A DNA stretch of 64,000 bases from WJKG01 sp964627305 (GTDB lineage Bacteria; Zixibacteria; MSB-5A5; GN15; FEB-12). Location: positions 310,001 to 374,000 of the forward strand of contig CAZVHP010000002.1 of assembly GCA_964627305.1 (NCBI GenBank), in the 5' to 3' direction. This document shows, in pieces, positions 24,390 to 33,544 of this stretch. How positions within the stretch are numbered: position 1 is the stretch's first letter; each line of letters begins with the position of its first letter. The position numbers were made by a program, and so were the translations under genes. A model generated the notes under the pieces. That model did no database searches and was not told the DNA's origin. It saw only the letters and a list, made by a program, of their open reading frames with translations.

Positions 24390-24418
24390 ATGATACGTTC
24401 GCGGGTTCATAATGTCAA
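24390..24418 (-). promoter_or_regulatory. Strong promoter facing the gene-free region
   Basis: Minus strand: TTGACA (24418-24413), 17 bases, TATCAT (24395-24390). It has a perfect -35, a 5/6 -10 and ideal spacing. Confidence 0.65.
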
Positions 24419-24456
24419 GGAGGAATAACGTTTTTGCTGCCTGTGCTGCGCCCGCC

Positions 24457-24485
24457 TTTACGCATGGACTGAAATTGCCTATACT
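24457..24485 (+). promoter_or_regulatory. Promoter of the cysteine-rich protein gene
   Basis: TTTACG (24457-24462), 17 bases, TATACT (24480-24485). Divergent from the promoter at 24390-24418, with 38 bases between them. Confidence 0.5.
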
Positions 24486-24542
24486 GAGGATAGAAGAGGT
24501 CAGGGCGAGAGCTTCGAGCACCCGTTCGAGAGAGGATGCAAA

Positions 24543-24854
24543 ATGGCCAGTGACGGACTATTGTGCTGGAACTGCGGGAAGCCGACAGGAATTGTCGACC
24601 GCGTCATGCGAAGCGACTCGTGTGAGCATTGCCTTGCGGACTTGCGGTGCTGCCGGGGATGTCGTCACTACGACCCGTTTGCGCCGCGTCAGTGCCGCGA
24701 GCATATCACCCGAGCGGTATTCCCCAAAGACAAATCGAACCTCTGCGACTATTTCCAGATGCGTCTGGCCGTCAAAGGCCCGGGGGGGATCAGAGGTGGC
24801 GGTGACAGCAAAGATGAGCGCAAGAAACGCTTCGATGATCTGTTTGACGATTAG
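24543..24854 (+). CDS. Small cysteine-rich (zinc-binding) protein
   Basis: 103 residues. Nine cysteines cluster in the first 70 residues: CWNC (8-11), CEHC (27-30), CCRGC (36-40), then CREH and LCDYF. The pattern LRCCRGCRHYDPFAPRQCRE resembles a small conserved family annotated only as hypothetical in several phyla. It is probably a compact zinc protein. The tail is charged (DERKKRFDDLFDD). AGAGG stands 7 bases before the ATG. The function is unknown. Confidence 0.75.
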   Translation: MASDGLLCWNCGKPTGIVDRVMRSDSCEHCLADLRCCRGCRHYDPFAPRQCREHITRAVFPKDKSNLCDYFQMRLAVKGPGGIRGGGDSKDERKKRFDDLFDD

Positions 24855-24903
24855 CGCTCACGGACCGGGCCGCAGGCTGTACCTTCCGGCCGCGCCGCAA
24901 TCT

Positions 24904-25857
24904 CTACTTCAGTCCGAGTATCCAGATGTGCCCAAGCCATTGCAGCCGGGAATGATCCCAGCCGACAATCCCGACCAGTTTCTTGCGCACCATACCGGCG
25001 ACAATCGGCCCGTGGGCGGGATCGTCGTAGGCGAGTGACCAGGCCGTTTCGGGGAAGTTCAGCGTATCGGGGGCCGGACTGACTGTGCCGACCCGGCGGG
25101 CGTGCTTCTGCAGCGTGACAAAGCTTTCGCCGGTCGTGTCAAAGACCATGAAGAAGATGACCGTGTCACCGTCAATATCGTAGAGGGTGCTGTACGCTTC
25201 ATCAAGACCACGGATCTGCAGGAAGTCAGTCGGATGGTATCGGGTTGAGCCGAATATGCGGTCACGATCGGGGAACATCTTGATGAATATTGGCAAGGGC
25301 TCGGTGACCGGGATACCGGCCTCAACCTCCCGGGCAAGAATCGACTGAGCACTCAGGGTCCCGGACGACTCGCCGGTCGAGGACATGGTGACGACACAAT
25401 GACCATCGACGAACCATACATGCGCGCCATCGGCCCAGGAGTCCTTACCCAGACCCAGCGGTGGGGCATCGAATGGTCGCTGGTGCGCGAAGTAGCCATA
25501 GGCGTCGGGGACAGTAGCGAACTGACTGATCTCGACTGACAGGGTTTCGGGACCGATCCGATATGTGGTGCGACTCTGGCCGATGAACCGGTAGTGGCGA
25601 AATGTGCTCAGACTGTGACCAGGAGCGGTATCCCCTTCGGTCTCGACAGCAACAATGGTTGTGAGCGGCTCCAGTCGCTCCAGGTCATAGGTCGGATTGT
25701 CACCGGGCAGGTAGGAATCAGCCAGATAGGGTTGCTCTACGGGCGGTGGCAATGTGCCGGTGCCGTCTGACTCCGGCTTGTCCTTGGAGCAGGCGCTCAG
25801 AAGTGCCAGCAGTGACAGTGACAGCAGCAGTGACAGAGCTGATAGAATTGGTTTCAT
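24904..25857 (-). CDS. DUF6599-like lipoprotein
   Basis: 317 residues. The signal peptide ends in a lipobox (LSAC, Cys23), so the mature protein is a membrane-anchored lipoprotein. The body fits DUF6599: FRHYRFIGQSRTTYRIGPET, VEISQFATVPDAYGYFAHQR, FVDGHCVVTM. This family occurs in many uncultured Gram-negative lineages and has no known function. The ATG at 25857 overlaps the UbiA stop as ATGA, so translation is coupled. Confidence 0.75.
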   Translation of the reverse strand: MKPILSALSLLLSLSLLALLSACSKDKPESDGTGTLPPPVEQPYLADSYLPGDNPTYDLERLEPLTTIVAVETEGDTAPGHSLSTFRHYRFIGQSRTTYRIGPETLSVEISQFATVPDAYGYFAHQRPFDAPPLGLGKDSWADGAHVWFVDGHCVVTMSSTGESSGTLSAQSILAREVEAGIPVTEPLPIFIKMFPDRDRIFGSTRYHPTDFLQIRGLDEAYSTLYDIDGDTVIFFMVFDTTGESFVTLQKHARRVGTVSPAPDTLNFPETAWSLAYDDPAHGPIVAGMVRKKLVGIVGWDHSRLQWLGHIWILGLK

Positions 25858-26723
25858 AGGACATACAACACGATTACAACGGTTAACAGCCATAAGCTAA
25901 CATTAAGCAGGATGGGGCGATCAGTGATCAGGACGCGGGTCGGCGATCCGCCCTTCTCCTCCTTGTGAATCAGATACAGATAACGAAAGATGCCGTAAAG
26001 GACGAACGGGATCGTGACAAACAGGTACTCGGTGTGGAGTTTCTCGCTCACCTCGGGCGAAAAGGTGTACAGCATATAGACGACGACGACTGAGGCGGTT
26101 ACGATCCCGATGAGTTGATCCAGAAGGTAAGCAGAGTACTTCGACAGGATGGTGCGATGGGACTCGGCATCCTGGATGTAAACCAACTCATGACGGCGTT
26201 TGCCGAAGCCAAGGAAGAGGGCAAGGAGCATGGTGTTGATGATAAGCCATTTCGAGGCCGGGACATCGATGGCAACTGCTCCGGCATAGGCGCGCAATAC
26301 AAAGCCGATGGCTATAGTCATGACATCAATGATCACGATGTTCTTCAGCAGGTAGCTGTACACGATGTTCAGGGCGACATACGCCACTGCTATGAGCAGC
26401 AGCGGCAAGCCGATCAGGAAGGAAATGGCGAAGCCCGCACTCCAGAGCAGGATAATCATGGCAATGGCGGCTGCCGGAGAGACTGCCCCCGAAGCCAAAG
26501 GCCTTGATTTCTTGACCGGATGAAGACGGTCGCGTTGACGATCTATCAAATCGTTGAACGTGTACACGCCGCTGGATACCAGACAGAAGACTACCACTGA
26601 CGCCAGCGCGATACCGATCATGTCAATATGGGCGAGCTCTCCGGCAAACACCAGAGCGGCCAGCACCACACCGTTTTTCAGCCAGTGAGCGGGACGAGCC
26701 AGTTTGATGATGGCGCGCAACAT
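25854..26723 (-). CDS. UbiA-family prenyltransferase, DPPR-synthase-like
   Basis: 289 residues with about eight transmembrane helices. The polyprenyl-diphosphate and Mg binding motif NDLIDRQRDRLHPVKKSRPL matches the decaprenyl-phosphate phosphoribosyltransferase subgroup (Rv3806c-like) better than ubiquinone-type UbiA. Such enzymes join phosphoribose to a lipid phosphate, the first step toward lipid-linked arabinose. Whether this bacterium makes that sugar is not visible. The ATG at 26723 lacks a Shine-Dalgarno sequence, and the promoter -10 box ends 7 bases before it. Confidence 0.8.
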   Translation of the reverse strand: MLRAIIKLARPAHWLKNGVVLAALVFAGELAHIDMIGIALASVVVFCLVSSGVYTFNDLIDRQRDRLHPVKKSRPLASGAVSPAAAIAMIILLWSAGFAISFLIGLPLLLIAVAYVALNIVYSYLLKNIVIIDVMTIAIGFVLRAYAGAVAIDVPASKWLIINTMLLALFLGFGKRRHELVYIQDAESHRTILSKYSAYLLDQLIGIVTASVVVVYMLYTFSPEVSEKLHTEYLFVTIPFVLYGIFRYLYLIHKEEKGGSPTRVLITDRPILLNVSLWLLTVVIVLYVL

Positions 26724-26730
26724 GGGTATA

Positions 26731-26759
26731 ACAATAGGGTGACGTAGTTCGGAATACAA
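26731..26759 (-). promoter_or_regulatory. Promoter abutting the UbiA start
   Basis: Minus strand: TTGTAT (26759-26754), 17 bases, TATTGT (26736-26731). The transcript would start at or within a base or two of the ATG at 26723. Confidence 0.5.
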
Positions 26760-26799
26760 GCATTTACGGGGTGGGGCGTTTGCGGAAGAAGTTTTGTTT

Positions 26800-26827
26800 T
26801 TGTATGACGGCTTTTTTGGACTATACT
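26800..26827 (+). promoter_or_regulatory. Promoter abutting the DAG-kinase-family start
   Basis: TTGTAT (26800-26805), 16 bases, TATACT (26822-26827), ending 6 bases before the ATG at 26834. Its -35 hexamer is identical to that of the divergent UbiA promoter. Confidence 0.5.
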
Positions 26828-26833
26828 TGTCGC

Positions 26834-27781
26834 ATGTTAGGATCGCGCCGACAGAAGGAGCGTCAGGCTCACTACTGCCTGCTGGTGAACAAGTCCGCGA
26901 CTCGTTACACGGCGGCAGCGGTCACACGGCTGACTGATAGAATTCGCGCTGAGGGGAAGTACTTCTCGGTACTGGAGCCGGAGACGGCTCTGGCGATGGC
27001 CGAGGAGGCGGAAAAGGTCGCCGGACTGGCTCCGGGGGGACAGAAAGCACTGCCGCAGTTCATCTCTCGACGAGGAAAGGTGACGGCCCTGATTGCTGCT
27101 GGCGGAGATGGGACATTCAATCTGGTGGCACGCGCAGCCGCGAAAGTGGGACTGCCGGTGGGTATCCTCCCGTTGGGACGCTACAACAACATCGCGCAAT
27201 CGATACTTGGCAGCGTCGAGGCAGAGCGTGCAACCCAAGCGATTATCAGCCGGAAGTACGCGAAGGTTGATTATGCGATGGCCTCCGGCTTGCCACTCTT
27301 TGGTTCACTTGGTCTGGGGTTTGTGCCCGAATTGGCCAAATGCCTTGAAAACCGCAAGCCGCCACGCCTTGTCTGGGGATGGAACCAACTGGGGACAAAA
27401 GTGGCAGAAGAGGTAGAACGTCGGCAGTACACCATTCAGCTTGACTCGTACCGCTTCGAGGTGTCCTCGCGCCTGGTGATGGTGAACCTGCAACCGCGTA
27501 CGCTGGGGATCGGTTTCAGCCCGGTATCCCTGACGGATGATGGGCAGATGGAGGTCCAATTCGACGTAATCGATTCACCCAAAGTGCTGGGCAACTACCT
27601 GCGCCTGACGGTGCGTAATGGCTACTTGTACCGCAGCGAGATTCGTCAGTTCCGGGGCCGGCAGCTAACTATCTCCCCCGTTCAGGACCAGTGGTTGTAT
27701 CTTGATGGTGAGCTTCTTCAACTGCCAACGAACATTCTTGAGGTCAGATTCGCCAATGAGCAGCTTCGCGTCTTCTGCTGA
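26834..27781 (+). CDS. Diacylglycerol kinase catalytic-domain protein
   Basis: 315 residues. The catalytic domain shows the nucleotide-binding GGDGTFN (about residue 92) and GILPLGRYNNIAQ. Such proteins phosphorylate diacylglycerol, sphingoid or related lipids. The C-terminal beta-rich half (SSRLVMVNLQPRTLGIGFSP, LYLDGE) also fits. The substrate is not defined by sequence. The ATG at 26834 was chosen because the promoter lies just ahead; two earlier in-frame starts at 26771 and 26804 lie within or upstream of that promoter. Its 3' end overlaps the DUF5683 gene by 26 bases. Confidence 0.82.
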   Translation: MLGSRRQKERQAHYCLLVNKSATRYTAAAVTRLTDRIRAEGKYFSVLEPETALAMAEEAEKVAGLAPGGQKALPQFISRRGKVTALIAAGGDGTFNLVARAAAKVGLPVGILPLGRYNNIAQSILGSVEAERATQAIISRKYAKVDYAMASGLPLFGSLGLGFVPELAKCLENRKPPRLVWGWNQLGTKVAEEVERRQYTIQLDSYRFEVSSRLVMVNLQPRTLGIGFSPVSLTDDGQMEVQFDVIDSPKVLGNYLRLTVRNGYLYRSEIRQFRGRQLTISPVQDQWLYLDGELLQLPTNILEVRFANEQLRVFC

Positions 27782-28430
27782 TGGGGCACTGGCGGCAGCG
27801 TTGACCGCAGTTGTTCTGTTGCTGGCGTGGCCGGCAGCCGCCGGCGCATATGAGGCTGAGGCGGACTCGGATGACGGAGCTGCCCAGGAGCCATCCGACA
27901 CGACAATGATCGATTCCACCGAGGTCGACCCGGTCACAGTGGATACGCTGCGATTTGCACCAGAGTTGGTGCTGGACAACGCTGCGCCGGTGACGGATTC
28001 GACAAACTACGAGTTGTATCGCTACCAGAATCCAACATTGGCCCTGTTCAAATCGATGGCGGTCCCGGGCTGGGGTCAGGCAGGGAACCGGGCGTACGTC
28101 AAGGCGGTTCTCTTCTTCGGTCTGGATGCATTCTTCATCGCCTCGGCGATCCACCACGGGCGCAAAGCCTCGGATTTCCGGTCGCAGTACGAAGCAGCCG
28201 GAGAGATAGCGGAGCGCAACAGGTACTATGATCTATATGATGACCGACGGACAAACAGGAACAAGTTCACCTGGTACGCGGTGATCACGACCTTCATTGC
28301 CATGTTTGACGCGTATGTCGATGCGCACTTGTCGGGATTTCCCAGCGAACAGAATCGGGAAGGGGTTGGTATCGAACTGGTGCCCTATTCGGAGGGCAGA
28401 ACTGGCATTGCGCTGTCAATTCGGTTCTAA
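27756..28430 (+). CDS. DUF5683 family exported/membrane protein
   Basis: 224 residues. It has a signal peptide (about 1-31, AAAGA), an acidic Thr/Asp-rich stretch, then a block typical of DUF5683: LALFKSMAVPGWGQAGNRAY, followed by two hydrophobic helices (about 113-133 and 167-187). The SxxxPGWGQ motif is common in envelope proteins of the FCB group. Function unknown. The start lies inside the end of the previous gene. Confidence 0.75.
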   Translation: MSSFASSADGALAAALTAVVLLLAWPAAAGAYEAEADSDDGAAQEPSDTTMIDSTEVDPVTVDTLRFAPELVLDNAAPVTDSTNYELYRYQNPTLALFKSMAVPGWGQAGNRAYVKAVLFFGLDAFFIASAIHHGRKASDFRSQYEAAGEIAERNRYYDLYDDRRTNRNKFTWYAVITTFIAMFDAYVDAHLSGFPSEQNREGVGIELVPYSEGRTGIALSIRF

Positions 28431-28436
28431 GAGATG

Positions 28437-29897
28437 CTAATCTGACAGGATATAGTCGCTGGCGCGCAGGCCGTATTTGCGCGGGTCGATGATGCGCACG
28501 ATCTGCCGCCGCGCATTATCGGGATGGCTGAGATCGACCCACTCCGGAATCTCCAGAAGGCCCTTGTCGTTGCCAATGATGCGAACGAAGGGGCGGGCCA
28601 TATCGTCTTTGCTGTGGCTGACAACCAGGGCCACCTCCCGGGTCGAGAGAAGTACCATAGAGCCGGGAGGATAGATACCAATCATATCAACAAACAGCTT
28701 CAGAAGGAGCGGGTCATACTTCCGGCCTGTCTGGCCGTGCATGCGACGCATGGCCTCCGCCGGTGTGATGCTCTCCTTCATGTAGACGCGTCCAGAAGTC
28801 AGGGCATCGAACGTGTCGGCGATTGAGATGATCCGCGCGAAGAGGTTTGGTCTGCGCTGTTCGACAACCAGTTGCGGATAACCGCTCAGGTCGATATTGA
28901 TGTGGTGTTCAAAGGCGCTCCTGGCGGCACGGGCTGCGTAGACATCGTGATCTATGTGACGGAGTATAGTCTTGGCGCCTAACAGGGGGTGTTGCTTCAT
29001 CTGGAGCCAGTCATTCTCGTCGAACCGGGCCGGCTTTCGGATGAGGTCTTCGGGCAGCTTCACTTTCCCGACATCATGAAACAGCGCGGAGAATCCGAGT
29101 TGTGACAGGCGAGGGCGGTCCAGTCCAAGCTGCACTCCGAGTGTGAGGGCATAGACACAGACATTGGTCGAATGTGCGTAGGTGTAATCGTCGTAATCCC
29201 TGATGGCGGTAAGCTCGATCAGGGACGACTCGTCCTTGAGGATGTGCTCAATGAGTCCCTGTACAACGCGGCGCGTTCTGGACATGTTCAGTTCGCGACC
29301 TCGGGAGGTGCTGGCAATGATATCCTCCGCCACTGCCATAGCACGGAAGAAGGTCTCGCGTGCCGAGCGTCGAAAACGGGTGCGGACAGCATCGGAGAAG
29401 GCTGGGAGTTCCTCTTCGACCTGCTGAACACTCAGCAGTTCGATGCCCTCGAGCATGCAGCTTCTGATGCGGCCGGACAACTCGTCGACAGAGTCAGGGG
29501 TTACCTTGAGGCCGGCAATGAAGACAACAAAATCGATCAGGTTCTGACGAGTCAGCTGCGATGAAAACCTGACGCCGGCGAGGCCGAGGAGTCTCCACTC
29601 CTCAAGGATAGCATCGGCGCCGATGTTGCCCGCCTCATTAAAGCGCACCATGCGGTCATTGACAAAGAAGCGTCGGGAGACACGTTTGATGGCGAGGTCG
29701 CGCCTTTCTATTCGAAGAACCTGCAGACGTTCCATGAAAGCATCCGCCTGCCGTGCAAACATGGCGTTGGTGGCGTCGACAATACGAGCAGTCTTGTACA
29801 TGACGAAAAAGGCATTCACCAGGCGCTCTTCTTCCGGACCGCCGAGGACCCGCATGAGGTCCAGGTGGGAGTAGTCAATTGGAGTCGTCTTACTCAT
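28437..29897 (-). CDS. HD-GYP domain phosphohydrolase
   Basis: 486 residues. The C-terminal half contains an HD domain with HDVGK near 283, HPLLGAK, HH in FEHHINIDLSGYP and the ISIADTFDALTS signature, so it is an HD-GYP-type enzyme. The GYP site reads NIDLSGYP rather than the usual WDGSGYP. Known HD-GYP proteins break down cyclic di-GMP or related dinucleotides. The N-terminal ~220 residues are helical with no named domain. The ATG at 29897 has GGAG 8 bases ahead and overlaps the HEAT-repeat gene's stop. Confidence 0.85.
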   Translation of the reverse strand: MSKTTPIDYSHLDLMRVLGGPEEERLVNAFFVMYKTARIVDATNAMFARQADAFMERLQVLRIERRDLAIKRVSRRFFVNDRMVRFNEAGNIGADAILEEWRLLGLAGVRFSSQLTRQNLIDFVVFIAGLKVTPDSVDELSGRIRSCMLEGIELLSVQQVEEELPAFSDAVRTRFRRSARETFFRAMAVAEDIIASTSRGRELNMSRTRRVVQGLIEHILKDESSLIELTAIRDYDDYTYAHSTNVCVYALTLGVQLGLDRPRLSQLGFSALFHDVGKVKLPEDLIRKPARFDENDWLQMKQHPLLGAKTILRHIDHDVYAARAARSAFEHHINIDLSGYPQLVVEQRRPNLFARIISIADTFDALTSGRVYMKESITPAEAMRRMHGQTGRKYDPLLLKLFVDMIGIYPPGSMVLLSTREVALVVSHSKDDMARPFVRIIGNDKGLLEIPEWVDLSHPDNARRQIVRIIDPRKYGLRASDYILSD

Positions 29898-31785
29898 AAC
29901 CAAATCTCCGTTGGCGCCAGGCGGTCAGGGCCAGGCGCGCCTGCCGCCTGATGTCGCGTCGCCACGAGCTGGACAGTCCGGTGAGCAGCTCCTCGGTCTC
30001 CGGACTGGAATTTTCGGCAAGGGCAAGGAAGGCTGACATGCGCCGCTCCTTCAACGTGTGATTCCCAAGCGGATTGACCGGGATAATCATGGCCTTGAGG
30101 TAGCCAAGGACATCCTTGCCGCCAAGCGCCGAATATGCGATCAGGATTTGTCGTTGCTGTCCGAGGCTAAGCAACTGCGTCGTGCGGGGGTCATCAAGAA
30201 TGTCGGCGAGGGCCTCGAAGGCAGAATCGCTGCGGCGGCCAAGCAGTGTCTTGAGAGCATCCCCTCGAAGACGTTCGTCCGAATCGAATACCAGTTCTCG
30301 CAACATAGCTGTGGCAGTCTTCGACAGATTACTGCGAATGGCCACAAGGACCTCACGTCTGACTCGCAGTTCCTCATGATTGACAGCGCGCCTGATGTGC
30401 GCCAACGACTTATCGTCGCCGATTCGGCCCAGAATCATGACAGAGTTGCGCACCACAAACCAGCGCTTGTCGTACAGTGTCCTGGCGACGATGTCAATAT
30501 TGTTCTTCCCTGCCGCTGCCAGAAAGTCGCATAGAGTTTCCCGATGGTGCCGATGATTGAAGTCTCCAAGCAGGTCAGTAATGGCGCTGAGAGACTGCCA
30601 ACCGAAGTTGCCAAGGTAGCGCTTCAGTTCCTCAGCGCCGATCTGGCTGTGCCTGTTTAGAGCGTCGGCAAGGTGGCGCATGCGATTCGCAGACCCGAAA
30701 CCGTCGCGTACCTCAGAGATCTTCTCTGACCACAGTTGTCGGGTGGCGGCGAGAGCCGACCGCAGTTCATCGAGGTAACCTATTAACCGGGTTGCCTGCA
30801 GCAGGTCGCCGGTCTCGATCAGGCCGGAAGTGATCTTCTCTGTGATCTTGAGTGATTCGCAGAAGCCGCCATACTCAATCTCCTGATTGAGCATCTCCTT
30901 GAGCAGAGCAACGGTGGACTCAGCCGGGTCAAAGCCGGCGTCCTGAGCAAGAAGCGCCACCACCTGACGGCGCTCCTCCTCGGAGAGGGAAATCTGATCG
31001 TTGAAGATGAGCGTCGTGTCATGAACAGGTGAAGGCTTCTGCGAACTGACCGAGCGGTCGTGAGCACCGGTCACCGTCGGAACATCAGTCAGTGACAGGC
31101 CGGCGTTGCTGTCAGCAGACCCACAAGAAGGATCAGAATCCTGCCCCGGGTCCTCGTCGTCATCTTGCGTCTCAATTTGCCCCGAGTCACCCAGATCAAT
31201 CTCGTTTTGGACAATGCCTTCTCGGAACAGGTCGAGGTAACGCTGTACATCGCTGTCGACAACGTCTGGATCCGCGTCGTCGGTGGAGCGTCGGAGGTAG
31301 GCTTCGATGTCGAATTCGTCGTCGTATATCGACAGCGAAATGTCCTCCACGGTTTCGATTTCGAAGCCACCGATATTGGCTTCCCAAAGCTCCGCCGCCA
31401 GATCGCTGCTCCGCCCGGCGCTGTTGAGGTAGTCACGGAAGACATCTATGAGGCGCGAAAGATCCGAAGCAGTCATCGTTGGCATGAATGCGAAGCTGGT
31501 AATGCCGGTGTGGAAGAACAGCGCCGCCAGGGCCTCATCGCGCGAGCGGTCGAAGTAGACTACCTCATGTTCCCAGTTGAGCTTGTCGGCTTCGACCGTA
31601 ATTCGGATCTCGTCGTGCTCGTCGAGCAGTGTGAGCAGATCGGTGGCCAGACGCTGCTTCAGCGTATTGGGCAGAGGATTGTTAGGCGGATAGGTGGCCA
31701 CAACCTTGATGACCTTCAGCAGGTCTCGGAGAAAATGGCCTATCGCAAGGCGTTGGGCGGTATGGGTGCTGGGGCTTTCTGTCAT
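29890..31785 (-). CDS. HEAT-repeat protein coupled to HD-GYP
   Basis: 631 residues. The C-terminal third is built of HEAT-like repeats (GKNNIDIVARTLYDKRWFVV, RNSVMILGRIGDDKSLAHI, RREVLVAIRS). The N-terminal ~160 residues form another helical domain, followed by an acidic, probably disordered linker (about 185-250). HEAT scaffolds bind proteins. The pairing with an HD-GYP gene recurs in several phyla as I recall, but no function is proven. Both genes overlap by 8 bases. Confidence 0.75.
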   Translation of the reverse strand: MTESPSTHTAQRLAIGHFLRDLLKVIKVVATYPPNNPLPNTLKQRLATDLLTLLDEHDEIRITVEADKLNWEHEVVYFDRSRDEALAALFFHTGITSFAFMPTMTASDLSRLIDVFRDYLNSAGRSSDLAAELWEANIGGFEIETVEDISLSIYDDEFDIEAYLRRSTDDADPDVVDSDVQRYLDLFREGIVQNEIDLGDSGQIETQDDDEDPGQDSDPSCGSADSNAGLSLTDVPTVTGAHDRSVSSQKPSPVHDTTLIFNDQISLSEEERRQVVALLAQDAGFDPAESTVALLKEMLNQEIEYGGFCESLKITEKITSGLIETGDLLQATRLIGYLDELRSALAATRQLWSEKISEVRDGFGSANRMRHLADALNRHSQIGAEELKRYLGNFGWQSLSAITDLLGDFNHRHHRETLCDFLAAAGKNNIDIVARTLYDKRWFVVRNSVMILGRIGDDKSLAHIRRAVNHEELRVRREVLVAIRSNLSKTATAMLRELVFDSDERLRGDALKTLLGRRSDSAFEALADILDDPRTTQLLSLGQQRQILIAYSALGGKDVLGYLKAMIIPVNPLGNHTLKERRMSAFLALAENSSPETEELLTGLSSSWRRDIRRQARLALTAWRQRRFGYE

Positions 31786-31854
31786 TGCGTAAATCCCGTC
31801 TTCACTACTGAAATCGGCAGATTCAATCGTAAGGTGAACCCCGGCAACAAAAAG

Positions 31855-31883
31855 AGACGGCCCGCCATCCCGGCAGGCCGTCT
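31855..31883 (-). terminator. Terminator of the nucleotide-sugar dehydrogenase gene
   Basis: Minus strand: AGACGGCC/GGCCGTCT stem with further pairing in the loop, then CTCTTTTTGTTG. Confidence 0.85.
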
Positions 31884-31906
31884 TAGTGAGCTATCGGACC
31901 AATCCC

Positions 31907-33247
31907 CTACAGGCGTACCACTTTGGAACGGTTGCGCGTGATCCCCTTGGTGGCATTGCGGGTATCAAAGACCATCCGGGCATTGTCAACCACCCACTGG
32001 TAATCATAGGACGAGTGATTGGTTAGGATAATGGTGGCATCGGCTCCAGCCAGGGCAGCCTTGGACAGCTTCTGGGAGCGATGTCGGGAGGCGTTCCAGG
32101 CGATCTGGGGTACAAAGGGATCATTGTACTTGACCCTGGCTCCCTGCTTCTCGAGGAGTTGGATAACGTCAAGGGCAGGCGATTCGCGAACGTCCTTGAT
32201 GTCCTTCTTATATGCAACCCCGAGAACGAAGAGATTCGACTTGTTGAGGGCGCGGCTGGCGCGCTCGTTCAGCATGCGCCCAATACGTTCCACTACGTAC
32301 TCAGGCATGTGGCTGTTGATATCGCCGGCCAGCTCAATGAAGCGGGCATAGTAGTTCAGGGACTTGAGTTTCCACGACAGATAATGGGGATCGATGGGGA
32401 TACAATGCCCGCCAAGACCCGGACCGGGGTAGAACGGCATGAACCCGAAGGGCTTGGTGGCGGCGGCATCAATGATCTCCCACACATCGAGTCCCAGCCG
32501 GTCGCACATGACGGCGACCTCGTTGACCAGGCCGATGTTCACCGCACGAAACGTGTTCTCCAGCAGTTTCACCATCTCGGCAGCACGAGTCGATGAGACG
32601 CTGCAGATGTTGGGAATGGTCTGTTCGTAAAACAGCTTGCCAATCGCCGTGCACGCCGGTGTGATACCGCCAACAACCCGCGGTGTGTTCTTGGTCGTGA
32701 AGGTGGCGTTTCCGGGATCAACACGCTCTGGCGAGAAGCACAAGAAGAAGTCCTGACCCGCCTTCATGTCCTTGCCTTCCAACATAGGCAGGATCAGGTC
32801 CTCGGTAGTTCCCGGATAAGTGGTGGACTCGAGCACCACGAGCGCTCCTCTGGACATGTGCTTCTTGACCCATTCCATTGCGGCCAGAATATAACTGACA
32901 TCAGGATCCTTCGTCTTGGACAGAGGCGTGGGCACACAGATGGAGATGGTATTCATGCCAGCCAGTTTCCTGGGGTCGGTAGTGGCGCGGAATCTACCGG
33001 ACTTGACGGCGGCGGTTACAGCAGCATCGGGGACGTCATCAATGTCCGACTTGCCCCGGTTAAGCAACTTCACCTTCTGACCAGAAATGTCAAAACCGGT
33101 CACACGAAAACCGGCGTTCACCAACTCGATGGATAGAGGCAGGCCGACGTAGCCCAGCCCGATAACACCGGCGTTCGCCTTGCCGCCAATGATCTTGCTC
33201 TCCAGATCGCGATACGGTTTGCTCTTTGTAAATCGCTGCTTGGCCAT
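31907..33247 (-). CDS. Nucleotide sugar dehydrogenase (UDP-GlcNAc/ManNAc type)
   Basis: 446 residues. The N-terminal Rossmann motif GVIGLGYVGLPL binds NAD. The active-site Cys lies in GPGLGGHCIPIDPHYL, the form seen in WbpA/WecC-type enzymes that oxidise a UDP-N-acetyl-hexosamine to its uronic acid in two steps. KMVKLLENTFRAVNIGLVNE-like helices (here AAEMVKLLENTFRAVNIGLV) and the C-terminal domain (GVAYKKDIKDVRESPA) are typical. It supplies an acidic sugar for capsule, O-antigen or glycoprotein. GAGG precedes the ATG by 7 bases. Monocistronic. Confidence 0.9.
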   Translation of the reverse strand: MAKQRFTKSKPYRDLESKIIGGKANAGVIGLGYVGLPLSIELVNAGFRVTGFDISGQKVKLLNRGKSDIDDVPDAAVTAAVKSGRFRATTDPRKLAGMNTISICVPTPLSKTKDPDVSYILAAMEWVKKHMSRGALVVLESTTYPGTTEDLILPMLEGKDMKAGQDFFLCFSPERVDPGNATFTTKNTPRVVGGITPACTAIGKLFYEQTIPNICSVSSTRAAEMVKLLENTFRAVNIGLVNEVAVMCDRLGLDVWEIIDAAATKPFGFMPFYPGPGLGGHCIPIDPHYLSWKLKSLNYYARFIELAGDINSHMPEYVVERIGRMLNERASRALNKSNLFVLGVAYKKDIKDVRESPALDVIQLLEKQGARVKYNDPFVPQIAWNASRHRSQKLSKAALAGADATIILTNHSSYDYQWVVDNARMVFDTRNATKGITRNRSKVVRL

Positions 33248-33486
33248 ATTTAGTCCTCAGTTTGTGTCAGCCGGCAACTTCCCCAGGCATGCCGCGTATG
33301 GCAGGCGACATCGCAGATCACCGATGTCGAGGCGGGGTCATTGTCCGGACTATATGCTTTCATAGATGGTCGACATTTTCCCCATATATGTTGAGGGGTG
33401 GCGCATTCAGTGGCTGCACCGAAGGCGAATATAGAGCACAGCGCACGGCCGGTCAACGGCTTTGAGTCAAAGGGACTTAGAATGTT

Positions 33487-33515
33487 TTGGCATATTTGGG
33501 GGGGCAGCGTATATT
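33487..33515 (+). promoter_or_regulatory. Promoter of the TPR protein gene
   Basis: TTGGCA (33487-33492), 17 bases, TATATT (33510-33515). Both hexamers and the spacing equal the promoter at 3144-3172. Confidence 0.7.
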
Positions 33516-33544
33516 GGCGCGAGTAAGCGTGAAGGAGAAATGGT

